From Trichosporon coremiiforme (taxonomy: Eukaryota; Basidiomycota; Tremellomycetes; Trichosporonales; Trichosporonaceae), in contig BCJJ01000006.1 in NCBI GenBank assembly GCA_039545355.1, positions 930,001-994,000 on the forward strand: 64,000 nucleotides of DNA, given 5' to 3'. The position numbers and the translations under genes are program-made. Below the pieces are notes generated by a model. It was given only the letters and a program-made list of their open reading frames with translations. It had not been told where the DNA came from and searched no databases. This document shows positions 53,391 to 64,000 of the stretch, one piece after another. Position 1 is the first letter of the stretch; the number at the start of each line of letters is the position of its first letter.

Positions 53391-55677
53391 AGTGTGGAGA
53401 AAGCACGTGCTAAGAGGAGAAAGAGTTCTAGGAGGGCGTTATGTGTGACGGATGGGCAACATCGCAACTTTGGACACTCTTATATAGAGTGGCGTGGACC
53501 GTTCAACGGCTATCATCATCTTGTCACAGGCAGCCTAAGAAATCGCCGGCCAGCCTGCGCAGTGCTGAGCAGAGCTGAGTGGATCAACCCTACTGATGAA
53601 AGAGCCGGGCGAAGGTCTCCAGCCTCAGCAGGGAAGAACATACTGTAGCCATGACTGCTGATAGGACCAGGTGCGGGTCCGAGATGATGGGTCAAGCTGT
53701 TTAATCGATGTTAACAATGGAAACAGCACAGGCGTCACACGAGAGTGACTCAGATATCCGCTAAACAACCTTCGGCCGCCACTATCGGCTGTGTGGACCT
53801 CCCGTGGCGTGTAGGTAGCGGCTTGAGAGGTTGTTCAACCGTTCTTCAGGACTAGCGGCGGCAAACCACCGAATGGATCCGCAAGCCTTCACCAGATGTC
53901 GCCACATTCGCCAGCCTAGTCTTGATAGCCGTCCGAATCCCACAAATCGGGCCCAGCCCCGATCACATCGCATCCTCCGACAGACGCAGTAAGCGAGTCT
54001 CTGGACAAGGTTGGATGCACCAAAGCTAGGCTGTAGCCTACTTCCGCCGCCAGCCTGCGTCCTGGTAGAGTTAATTGGAGTCTAATCAACTTGCTTCGAT
54101 TGGTGGCAGCTCAGTGCAGCGATTATCTCTCTTCCCCTCCACCACATTGCGGATGCGGCTGACCCCAGCGAACCGCGATGCTTCTTCATTGTCGTGGTGG
54201 AGACGAGTCGCACTGCGCTAACACAACTGCCTCATGATCCTGAGTCTCGAGACCTTATGTACAATACTTGCCATCATATGAGGGGGAGGAATAAAATAGG
54301 CAAGCCGGTCCGAAATCAGGCTAAACAGTCTGACCCATGGGAGGTGGTCACCACAGTTGATTGTGAGTATGTCACCTGGTGTCGTGTAGGCTGGAACATA
54401 GCCGTGATTTTTGTTGTTACAAAATCCAATCAAATCAAATATTGAGCGGCGCCACATTATGTATTGTCCCATCAGCGCGAGTGGCTGGACGTTTGCGAGG
54501 ATACCTCTCTCGAACGAGAGGCAGGTGGGTCATGAAGGGATATACCTCAGTGTTTGAGTACAGATTGAGTGCGCCTGGTTGTAGATGTGAGTCTTGAGAA
54601 GTGTCGACTCGCTTCCCCGGGGCCTTGCCGGATGCTCCCCGTGATTCGAACTTCCAAGCCACACTGTGCCCCTGCCATTGTTGGAGGAACTGTGCACAGC
54701 TTAGCGAAACTTTGCATGAGTACATGACGGGCCGAAGACGCGAAGGTCGACCCCCAACTTGCAGCCTTTTCGGCACTACATCACGTACTAAATGCGAATC
54801 GCATGTAACTGATGAGATCGGTGGGGAGAGAGCGAGGGTGAGGCGTGGAGGCGATGCCTCCTCCTATGGAACTGCACCGCTTACGTTCACCACGGCCTCC
54901 CAGCCGGTGATAACGTGAGAGATCTAGTAGAGCAGGTTGGTCGGAGTAGGGAGAGCGATAAGTCGTTTAGCTCGATAGGGACGACAAGGTCGATAGGCGA
55001 TCCGCAGTGAACTGGTGGAGGGCGAAGCTTTTGTGTATAGGCGGTGTTTCGCTTCGCACTAGGTAGAGTTTGCGATCACGCCCCTACCTGCGCCCAGGTG
55101 TGGTGTGTCGTGGAGGGCGCGTTGACGATCTATGTGCGGGTTGAAAATGTGGCAGCCGGCTGAGGTTGAAGCCAGTGTTCTCGCTCCTCATGCTCGATGT
55201 GACATGATAGAAGCGTCCGAACCAGGCTAGCTGCTGTGGAGGTTGCAGGGCAGATAAGTGCGGTCCGCCACATATGCTGTGACATAAATACGTCCACAAA
55301 TCACTAGTGCATCGCCGCTGTGTTTCGGAGTTCCCTCAACTGCTCGTGTCCGACAGCTTGCGCAGGAGCGGGGGAGCACGCTGCGAGGCGTGGTGGTGAG
55401 GGCTGCGCGCGCGTGCCCGAGCTCCGTCGGATTGATCGCTGGTGCCTGGCGGTACCTCGTGGGTCCGGAATGAATGCGGCATTCCGGACTGCGAGTCCGT
55501 CGCCGAGAGGACCGTCATGCTGTGCGGCGCATCATGTCTCCGAGATTAGCAGGACAGCAATGGCGTTATGACACACTTTGCAGGGAGGTGATGCTCTGCA
55601 TCGCCTCGAGGCGACCCACACACATAAAAGAGCGACTGGTTTGGGACTGTGGCGAATAAGTTTCGTCAGACTTCAAC
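53391..55677. other. Intergenic, 2.3 kb; no supported gene
   Basis: Short ORFs only, none with domains or intron grammar. A GTTCGAATC element near 54,645 on the minus strand lacks a tRNA fold. Confidence 0.45.
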
Positions 55678-57124
55678 ATGCTTCATTCACTTTCAACAGT
55701 AGCCCTTATTGCTCCACTAGTCGCGGGGTACCGCCGCAAGCAGCCACCCGCTCCGCTTCGTCACGCTCCAGAACGACAACGCTACCAAAACTGGAGCGGG
55801 GAACACCATCGGCATCCCGCTCGACAGCGAGAGCACATGGTCCACGCCTCAGATCGAAGCCTCGTTGGGCGGCGACGGACTCACAGCCGAGCTGAGCTTC
55901 GGACTGGGCAAGGCACTCGTGACGAACGACAGCTACAATGCCTCGCAAAGCGAGACATACAAATCGTTGGGAAGCGCGACTCTGAACGACACAATGAGCA
56001 GATTTGCGGACCAGCCATTCGCCATCGACACTCTCCGCGTAGGCGGCCGCAACGGGTGGGAAACCAAGTCTACTTTCAGTGAGATTGGCCCTCCGTCGGA
56101 TACTGACAGCAGTGCTCATCAGCCAGGTCCGGTGTGGTTTGTCGAGGACGCCTCCCTTGGCCGCGGCTGCCACCGCCCGCTCTCGGCTTGAGGTGAAGGA
56201 GGTGGCGCCGTTGTGGGAAGCGTGGGAGAAGCCGTACTTCGGCATGTACCTGCTTTCTGCCAACCTGAGCGGGTATGCGGAGGCGACCACGACTGACTAC
56301 TCGACCACGACGGATAACGTTGGGTCATTTCCTTCGGCACCATCGACACGCAGTATGTGGACGGCGACCCTGTGTAGCTCGATGTCAAGAACAAGTCACA
56401 GGGCTTGTGGAACGTCCTCTTGGGCGGCGTGGAGATGAATGGGCAGAAGATCAACATGAGCTTATTCCCCGAGATCGAGGGTGAGACACACGTGTCTCTG
56501 GCTCCTAACACCGGCTACATCAACTTCCCTCCCGCCGTCGTCGACACCCTCATGAGTGCCATCGAAGGTGCAACGAAGTGGAACCGCACCCAGGCCTTCA
56601 GCGAGGGTGACGATCAGGAGGTCTCTATCACTACTCAATGGGTGATGCCGTGCAACTCGACAGCTGAGCTGAAGCTTGCCTTCAACGGGACCAAGTTCAC
56701 GCTCAAGGCGGCTGACTTTGCAATCGAGGAGAAGCCTGGATCGGGCACCTGCTTCTCGATAATCGGCACCAGCCCCGGCGGCCCCAGCGGCAAAGGGACC
56801 GGCGGCGTCCCTATCCTCGGGCTCTCGTTCCTCCGCACAGTGTACTCCGTCTGGGGCCCGAGCGTGACCCGTATCGGCCTCGCGGAATTGAAGGAGCAGA
56901 ACCAAGAACCACTGTACAAGCCTGCTGGGCCGGCACAGGAGCTACAACAATGGGAACATTACGTCCAATATCGTCCCCACTACGACGACGGGATCCCCCG
57001 GAGCACAGGCAAGCGCCACGTCCCAGGCTTCTGATAAGAAGCACAGCGACAACAGCTCGGCGTCTGCCACTACCCCCAGCGCGCTGCTCGGGGCGCTGGT
57101 AGCGGTTTCTGCCATAATGCTCTG
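55678..57124 (+). pseudogene. GPI-anchored aspartic protease-like gene, decayed
   Basis: A signal peptide (LHSLSTVALIAPLVAG) is followed by loss of frame in a GCGGGG run near 55730. The next frame reads NTIGIPLDSESTWSTPQI, a degraded first Asp motif of pepsin-like proteases, and LGKALVTNDSYNASQSETYK. The frame shifts again by about 56190 (WEAWEKPYFGMYLLSANLSG) and about 56325 (ISFGTIDTQYVDGD), and there is an in-frame TAG at about 56376. The second active-site region reads LAPNTGYINFP, with Asn where the DTG/DSG aspartate should be. ILGLSFLRTVYSVWGPSV is the usual C-terminal motif. A last frameshift near 56935 is needed to reach a Ser/Thr-rich stretch and a GPI-like tail (SALLGALVAVSAIML) ending at 57124. 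It resembles fungal yapsins; it cannot encode an active protease. Confidence 0.7.
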
Positions 57125-60100
57125 AGAGTGATCGTTTGGATGAGGTTGCCTGAAGGGCGAGATCCCCTATATTTGCCCATGCAAGTGTATGCCCCTATGA
57201 GAGCCCGTGCACATCACGCTGGTGTGCGAGTGCGCACTACTAAGAGAGCCGTGTTTCAGCCTGCGTGTGGGCCTGGCGTCCCGAGACGAACGCCATGGCC
57301 TGGCCAGTCTAGGAGACTAAGGAGATGAGGAGATGTCACCTTCGTGGCTCACTTTGGGCGCCATGGTTGTGTACACTTCTATATTCATGCATGCACACAG
57401 CTTATGCTATTTCGAGAACAAAGACTAGCACGGAGCGGGTCGCTTGGGTCTCGTGGAAAGCCTCCCGGAACGCCCAAGCGAGCATGCTTAACCGAGATCT
57501 GTGAGCTGTATTCCCTTCATCTATCATTTAAAGCTGTAGAGCGTGCAACTGATGAACGGTAGTCCCATGACTAGCACGCACAGTTCACCCAGCGGTTGCA
57601 TGGTCTTGTCGCAGAGGCTGGCAATCACCCACGTTGAATCAGCAGCCGATGCTCATCAGTAGTCACAGCGTGCAAACCCATGCTCGCAGCAGCGCTCGTC
57701 GCATGCAGCGCCGGCTCAGGCGCAGCAGACGTCCAGGCCCCTGAGTTCGTCCGGCGCGAATCCGGTGTGTCCGGTGAGACACAGCCTGAGCGAGCCTGCG
57801 CACCCGATGTGGCTGGGTTGTGCCGTTTCCCTCCGGCGCTGGCGCTCTGCGGCGTCGGCGGCGCTGTGGCGTCGGAATCGGTGTCAGTGCGTCCAATGGG
57901 TCCGTGCGTCAGCGGCGTCCGGGCTAGCTGGGCTGCTGTCCGATGTCGGCTCCGCTTGCTGCATTCCGCGCTCCGCGCTGTGTACTGGACTCCGTATGCT
58001 TGCTTTCCTATTACATGCCTGGCATCAGTCGTCAGTCAGGTGCAAGCCAGAATGAGCTGTGTCAGATCCATTTGGTTGTCAGGTTCTGGAAGCCGATCTG
58101 TGGAGCTGGAAGCGCTCCTGCTGCTTGCTGCGCCAATGAGCAAGGGCAGCTAGAGCCGCGTAATAGAGCAAGACTTAAGAATCTGACATAGCACAGCGCA
58201 GCACATACCTTCCACGGCCTGGTCTGACTCGCATACACCGGATCGCCACTGCCGACATGCTGCGGAGCATCTTGGCTGGCCGTCCTGCGACTCGAGACCC
58301 GGTGACACCGATTACAGCACCTTTCACAGCCGCCTGTTTACCACATCGTGTCAGCGCCCTCTATCCTGACCTCCGTTGCAGGCAGCGTGTTGTTGATCAG
58401 TGTGACAAAACACGGCACTTGACCATCAACAAAGTTGACACCCAAAACTCTGCCCGGTGTACCCCCACCTCCACTCGGTCCTCGTCTCGCCGCGCTCGCC
58501 GCTGAGTTCATGTTCGGCAGCTGCGTGACAGGCCCAGGCACGTCATGTCGCCTTGTCCTCGGTTCCCCATGTCTTTTGGCTTTCTCTCATCTTGTTCGCG
58601 ACGGGCGCGACGGCGCAAGCGAGCTCGTCCAAGCCTGCCAAACGCTCAGCCAACCGCATCAGGACGGCGGCAGCGGCAGCACCGGCTCGCGGTACCCTAC
58701 GTCATTCAACCAGCATTCAGCCAGGTGCCAGCTTACGTTATGCGACGAACCTAATTCGCACCTGGTGCCGGATGCAACTGCAGTAGTGGGCCAGTGTCTA
58801 TTGGGCCGCTGCGTGCTGCATGCAATGCCACCCACCATGTCTGGACCATCGTCGAGTGGAATCGGCCGGTATGCATACTGCGTAGCAGTGGGTGAGCTCG
58901 CTCGGAGCTCGGTCTTGCGATCCTGCAATCCTGCAATCTGTGCAATCCACTATTGTCCACATTCTCCTCTCCGCTACATCCGAGAGATAGTGGGCGGAAA
59001 AGTGTGATGCGTGAGACAATGACGCAGAGAGGCCGCCAGGGAGATCCGTGCGGCACTTCGTGCCCCGCGCCGCTCACGCCACGCCAGTTTCATTGCCGCC
59101 GAGCATTTCAAAGGTGTGAGGCAGATCAGTGGTGCGGCTGCGTGCTTTTCATCGTTTGGAACAAGAATCGCACTAACCAGGCACTAGGGTCGACTAGTGT
59201 GAGGCTAGCGCGGGTGGCTCCGAGACTTGCGCGAGACTTGCGAGACTTGCGCTGGCTCGTGCCCGCTGGCGTGCGTTAGTTCGTACCAACGGACCAGCGG
59301 GCGCCCGCGGGAGCTAGCCCGGATAGCTCAAAGGAACAAAGGTGTGAGCAGGCTAGATCGCTAGAGGGCTAGAGCCGGCAGCTGCCTGGATTCACCGAGA
59401 CATTCCCCGGCGGCGCCGGTTCGTCCATGGTGGCCACTTCGTTCATCTGGCTCGCCGTCAACTCCGACGCTCCAACTATGAACGGCAGGATAGTTGGAGA
59501 ATTGGGGCACGCCGGAATGCACTGATGGTCCTAAAATCCTAATGGGGCAGTCCTTGCCGATGTAATTGACCAAGCTGGGAAGCGTAGTGAGACAGTGCCG
59601 TAGTGCTGTAGCCCTGTGTGCTGTAGCCCTGTGTGCTGTGTGCCGTTGTCGGAACGCTGAGACGCTGAGACTTGTCTCAGTGCACAGCTGGGTGAATTGT
59701 TTGGATAACTGCCAAAACCGTACATCCCGATCGCAACCAGCTTCACTTCACATCGCTTCCACCGTTCACCCCTATATCAGCAACCCAGCTGGCGGCAGTC
59801 TCGGGATAAGTTGAGTTGAGTTACGGCGAGGTCAATCCTCGTCATCGCCGGAATTCCAGATCGAAGTCGACTGTATGCTTGTACGGTGAAGGACGGGGTA
59901 TGGCTGACGATCGACAACCCGCGTTTACGTACTGGCTCGACAGGCACGTCTGTGATTGTCATATACAGCAGCGGCACTGGCACCGCACGCTCTTGCCGGC
60001 CGGCATAACTGCGCGAGCTAGGCGCTAACGGGAGGTCTTGTGCCATGTACGACGCCAACCGTTGCAGTCGTGGTGGGCACACAGTTACCATTGTCGGTGG

Positions 60101-62289
60101 ATACCGGAGAAGACGGCGACAGCTGGAGGTAGGCCGAGAACGGCTGACTGATGCAGTCATGCTTGTGCATCCCTATAGATCCAGACCCAGAGGCTGATTC
60201 CAGGACGGATGTCGGTACCCACTTGCACCTTTCTTCGTGAGATCTGTAGAAGCTGTCGTTAAACGGTCGGCGACGACGTCAGACTCTCGACGCCATCACT
60301 TGCGGCGCCGGCGATGGCGACAAATCATGCCTCAGGAGCCACAGGATATCAGGCTTCTCGCTTCCTGACACCTAAGCTGAATTGCATTGCATTTTTCCTG
60401 CAAGCTGCACACTGAACCCAGAATAAAGCCGGCGCCGTTCCTCAGCCGGCGCCTCATTCCCATCGCAGAGGGAAACAGAGGGACGAGTGGCCCGGCTGCA
60501 TCGCGGTCCCTATATTCCGGGTCTGCATTCAGCAGCCCTTGCCCGGCTCCCACGCTGAATGCAGACAGATGACGATACCGTATATATGCGAGATCCTGCC
60601 ACGTCCTCACGTCCCCAGATTGTCTCTTTGCTGACTGAAAGTTGCCGTGCCGCTGGGGAACGGTCGCTCTGTCAAACTGTTGGCGAGACAAGTTGTGTTG
60701 CAGGCTGTATCGCTGTTTCGCAGCTCGTGTCGCCAGGGACCCACCAGCGCAGCGACGCCGGCGGCCTTACGGCACACCGCTGGGCCTGCCGGGGCATAGA
60801 CGCCGGGTACGAGACCCTGGTACCCTAATATCACGCGTCCCTGTCGTCGTGCCGTGCCGGTGTTTACTCGATCGTTTCATTTCGTCGTTGTGCACTACTC
60901 TGTGCAACCGTGTTGCTGTACTCAGTATCTTTCTGCAAACGTCGAGCACACAGAAAAGAGAGATACTAGGCCGAACCGAATCTGGTCGCATTCAGTAATC
61001 GTGCACAGGTGGGTCCTGCAGCTGGGAAGTGTGCCGCAATTCAGACATTCATTGCAGCGCGTGTCTCAATCGCTTCTTGCCGGGGTTCTCACTCCACCGT
61101 TCGTATGCCCAGTCGTAAACAAGCCTTGCAGCCGACGCTCCTGACCCGGTCCCCAGTGGTCCCCAGGGCGGCCTGGGCAACAGCACGACGCCGTCGTACC
61201 GTCGCGCACTCAGTGTACGTAACAGCCGCATCCCGCGGAGAGATACCCGAGAACCTCTGCAGCTGGAGGTCCCACTGCACAAGGTCTTGCAGGTCCTGCA
61301 GTTTGCAGCGGCGGCTCGTTACCTCATGGCCCACTACACGACTACTGTGGTCTGTTGTTCGTCTCCCAGCAGAGCAGATCCCTATGCCGGACGCCCAGGC
61401 AGGGGAGGGCAGCCGGCCGTGCCTTGCCGTCCTGCGCCGCTGTCCAGACAGCAGATGCGCTGCCGGATCACGACGAAAACGTCCCGACTCCCCACACGTC
61501 CCACAAGCGGGACGCATATGCATAGAGAGCATGTAGTTCCAGCGGGGATCTAGTGACCCAGAGAATGAGAGACCCGGGTGATCTGGTGAAGTATGGGAGA
61601 AAGAGTCGTCGGTGAATGGTGTAGAGTGAATGGACAGAGCAGTTCCAGGAGTGTGCTGGTGCACTGGGGTGGGTTGGGTAGTGGTGCGGCTCCCAGACTC
61701 CCACTCCCACCTGTCTCACCCAGTGCCGACCGGCGAGCGGGCAGTGCAGTAGTCTCAGGTACTGGGTAGGTAGTCGGCAGGGAGTGCGGTGAGTGCCGTG
61801 TGCCGTACAAGGCTGGGCTGGGCTGATTCGGATGGCTACGGCGCTCACGGCCCTCGATCCCTCGATCCCTCGCCGTAGAGGCGCGGCGACCCTGTCCTGC
61901 ATATCCCTGCCCTGGGTCCACATCCTGGCTCATCCTGGCTGCATCCTCCCTGGCTTTGCGGCTAGGGAGAGCAGGAGCGACCGGGTCGTGAGTGACCTGG
62001 CTGATCTGAGTGTATGCCCTGGGTCCGGCACCGCTCTCACATAGTGCGCTCCGACAGCCTATCCCAGCCAGTCAGTCCTTATCCTCGTTGACCCTGGCAG
62101 CCCTGGCAGCCCTGTATCCTGCACTCGATTCATTCGTTGCCTGGCCACTCAACTCGCACATTCAGTCGCCCATCTCCATCCGCAATCCTCCCAGCGGCAC
62201 ACGCGAAACCCTCTGCCGTCATTTCGGACATCCTCTCATCATTCCTAAGCACCCACTTCTTTTCCTTCCCTCACTCTCATCGTCGTTTC

Positions 62290-62319
62290 TTCCTCTTCCT
62301 CTTCCTCTTCCTCTTCCTC
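62290..62319. repeat. TTCCTC hexamer array
   Basis: About five tandem TTCCTC units inside a longer polypyrimidine tract of the probable leader. Confidence 0.85.
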
Positions 62320-62374
62320 CTCCGCTTCCCCTCCTCCTGACCCGCTCGATCCGCTCGATTTTCGACGTCCCCCC

Positions 62375-62400
62375 GATCCTCGATCCTCGATCCTCGATCC
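62375..62400. repeat. 7-bp repeat, GATCCTC x3.7
   Basis: Three exact GATCCTC units plus a partial copy, following CGCTCGATCCGCTCGAT. Confidence 0.85.
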
Positions 62401-64000
62401 TTGACCCTCGTCCATTCTCGTCTCCTTTCCGGCCGGCTCTCCCTTTTACCTCTGTCTTCCTCCTCCCACACCCGGCCCTATCTTTCTCTTCCCTATCATC
62501 CCGGTCATCCTGTGCTCCTGACCTGACCTTTCGACTTCCCAGCTCAAAGCTTTCCTGCAGTCGCATCCGGCATTCTGCACCGCGTCCTGCATCCTGCGTT
62601 GCATCCTTGCACCTGCACGTTGCGTCGTCGCCTTGCGCCCTGCGTTGCCAGCTCTCTTTCCACCGCTTCTCGGCGTGCATCTGCACGGCTTCTTCCTTCC
62701 TCTCTCTTCATTGTTTAAACTCGGCCCAAACATCCGGCTCTGCTTCCACCACCCAGCGACATACCCGCTACACCCCCTCCCCGGCACAACGCACAGTCAC
62801 ATCCAACACTGCATCTGCATCCACCAAGACAAGCATCGATTAAACCATCCGCCTGCATTACTACAACAGTCAATCAATCATCCGAATCAACCCACCGTCA
62901 CCCTTCCCCACCCATCTTGCTCCAGTCGCATAGACTCATTTCTCGGCCACTCTTCCAACCCACTCTCCCACCGTCTCGACCCTTAGACACACACACAAAA
63001 CACGCGATCCGACGGACGACACATCGCCGCATCGTCCACACCGTTCGCGCACGTATCCACGCATCCGCCGCATACGTCCTTCGCCTGTTCACACTTTGAC
63101 GTTCCTCGACAATCTGACACGAGAGACGGGACAAGGACGATCATCGAGAAATAGAGGTCGCCCGGCTGACTGAACGGACGATACGATTGAAGGAACAGTG
63201 TGAGTTGTGACTTGTCCGAGGCACGAGGCGTCGCGCCTCCCGGCGTCACTGGCCGTCTCTTTCGTTGGCTGCCGCCTGTCGCAGGACGCCTTTTCATTTT
63301 CAGCCTAAGACCTAGGAAGAGAGTGTGTGTGCGCTGGCGTTGGCGGCCGCATGGGCTCGCGCGCTGTGCAGATGCAGTGAACGGGACGGCGAGCAGTGCA
63401 GTGCGGGGTGCAGCAGTAGGCTGGGCGCTGGGCGGTGGAAGGTGTGAGCTGTGCGTCGACTGGTCAGGTCACCGGGTCACCAGGCCAATAATGGTCAATC
63501 GTCGTAGCCCGTCCGGGACGGACGTTTTGGCTGGCGCTCCCAGCCCATTCCTTGCACCTGTTGCCCACTGTCCCGGCTCTGACCCAAGATTGCCTTGTTG
63601 GTCGTCTGCATGTTCGCCCTCATTATCAATCCCTCTCCACCCAGCACACTCCCAGTCGCACATTCCATGACTGCATTACAATCCCTCCCACTTTCCCGTG
63701 CACCCCAGCTCACCCTCCCCCCATATCCAAGCATCTGAACCCAATCACACTAGCCCGCACATCCCACAGATTCGGCCACCAATCATTTGTCCTTTCCATC
63801 CGGGATTCCGGTTGTCACCACGTGCCCCCAACAACCAAGCCCTCCGCTGACGCATTTGAATAGCTACCTCGCACGACCTGAACACATCTTGCTGCCCGCA
63901 CTCCGCTTTCATTTCGTCTTTCGACTTTCCAGCTGAAGATTCGCTCGCACCCGTTGCATTACCGCACGGAAACAACCTTCGCATTAGCATACGACGCCCC

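Larger units (their letters stand above)
57125..64000. other. Long gene-poor region, 6.9 kb
   Basis: No ORF with a recognisable domain. At 58338-58541 on the minus strand a frame (SAASAARRGPSGGGG, then PCFVTLINNTLPATE) is followed by a GCTGAC ... AAACAG acceptor-like block, but no good donor, so I do not call it. Short direct repeats occur near 59225 (GAGACTTGC) and 59600 (GTGCTGTAGCCCT). From about 62,040 to the right edge the plus strand is very pyrimidine-rich with C-rich blocks, like the promoter and long leader of a gene starting beyond 64,000. Confidence 0.45.

Noticed and set aside
54630..54720. GTTCGAATC on the minus strand as a tRNA B-box
   Set aside because: Flanking bases do not form a T-stem and no D-arm is visible.
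57680..58153. 157-residue ORF with a signal-peptide-like start
   Set aside because: The rest is compositionally random, with no conserved motif and no introns in an intron-rich genome.
58257..58541. Minus-strand frame with an acceptor-like GCTGAC block
   Set aside because: The only matching donor would be GTCAGG; no recognisable protein results.
62010..62843. 277-residue plus-strand ORF
   Set aside because: Composition is pure polypyrimidine leader (Ser/Leu/Pro/Phe); no domain, no splice sites and low-complexity repeats inside.

Overview
The window reads as nuclear DNA of a basidiomycete yeast, most likely a Tremellomycete of the Trichosporonales type. This is inferred from gene architecture and protein content, not from any search. 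The genes are GC-rich and closely packed and have many very short introns, commonly 35 to 40 nt. The introns start GTGAGT or GTAAG and end in a strongly fixed branch-acceptor block such as GCTGACAACAG or GCTAACCCGCAG. I used that grammar to join exons; in every model I call confident, the exon lengths sum to a whole number of codons.

Layout. (1) 0-3.3 kb: fast-evolving small genes. Two minus-strand genes encode GRF-type zinc fingers and share an intron at the same site inside the zinc-ligand motif; two plus-strand genes encode coiled-coil proteins. (2) 3.5-8.9 kb: a minus-strand family of F-box-like paralogues, one intact (7603-8843) and two decayed. One decayed copy carries what looks like an LTR retroelement collapsed around a 55-N assembly gap. 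(3) 11.2-51.5 kb: the conserved core. In order it holds an MFS sugar transporter, a Zn2Cys6 regulator, symplekin/Pta1, V-ATPase subunit G, an SCP2 protein, a NIPA-type magnesium transporter, two proteins of unknown function, a divergent beta-tubulin, a GH105-like secreted glycosidase, a saccharopine-dehydrogenase-like oxidoreductase, a Dpb3/NF-YC-type histone-fold protein, Tad1/ADAT1, TAF12, a proline-rich protein with an RVxF-like motif, and a bestrophin-type channel. (4) 51.5-64 kb: gene-poor sequence holding two pseudogenes, one of them a GPI-anchored aspartic-protease homologue, and long pyrimidine-rich non-coding DNA that may be the leader of a gene beyond the right edge.

Genes working together. 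The transporter and the Zn2Cys6 regulator lie side by side on the same strand, as in many fungal nutrient loci; a regulatory link is inference only. Symplekin/VMA10 and TAD1/TAF12 are divergent pairs with short shared promoters. Several neighbours are convergent with only 87 to 121 bp between stop codons.

Most notable: the GRF/coiled-coil cluster, the collapsed LTR element inside a decayed paralogue, and a beta-tubulin isotype altered at residues that line the benzimidazole site in fungi.
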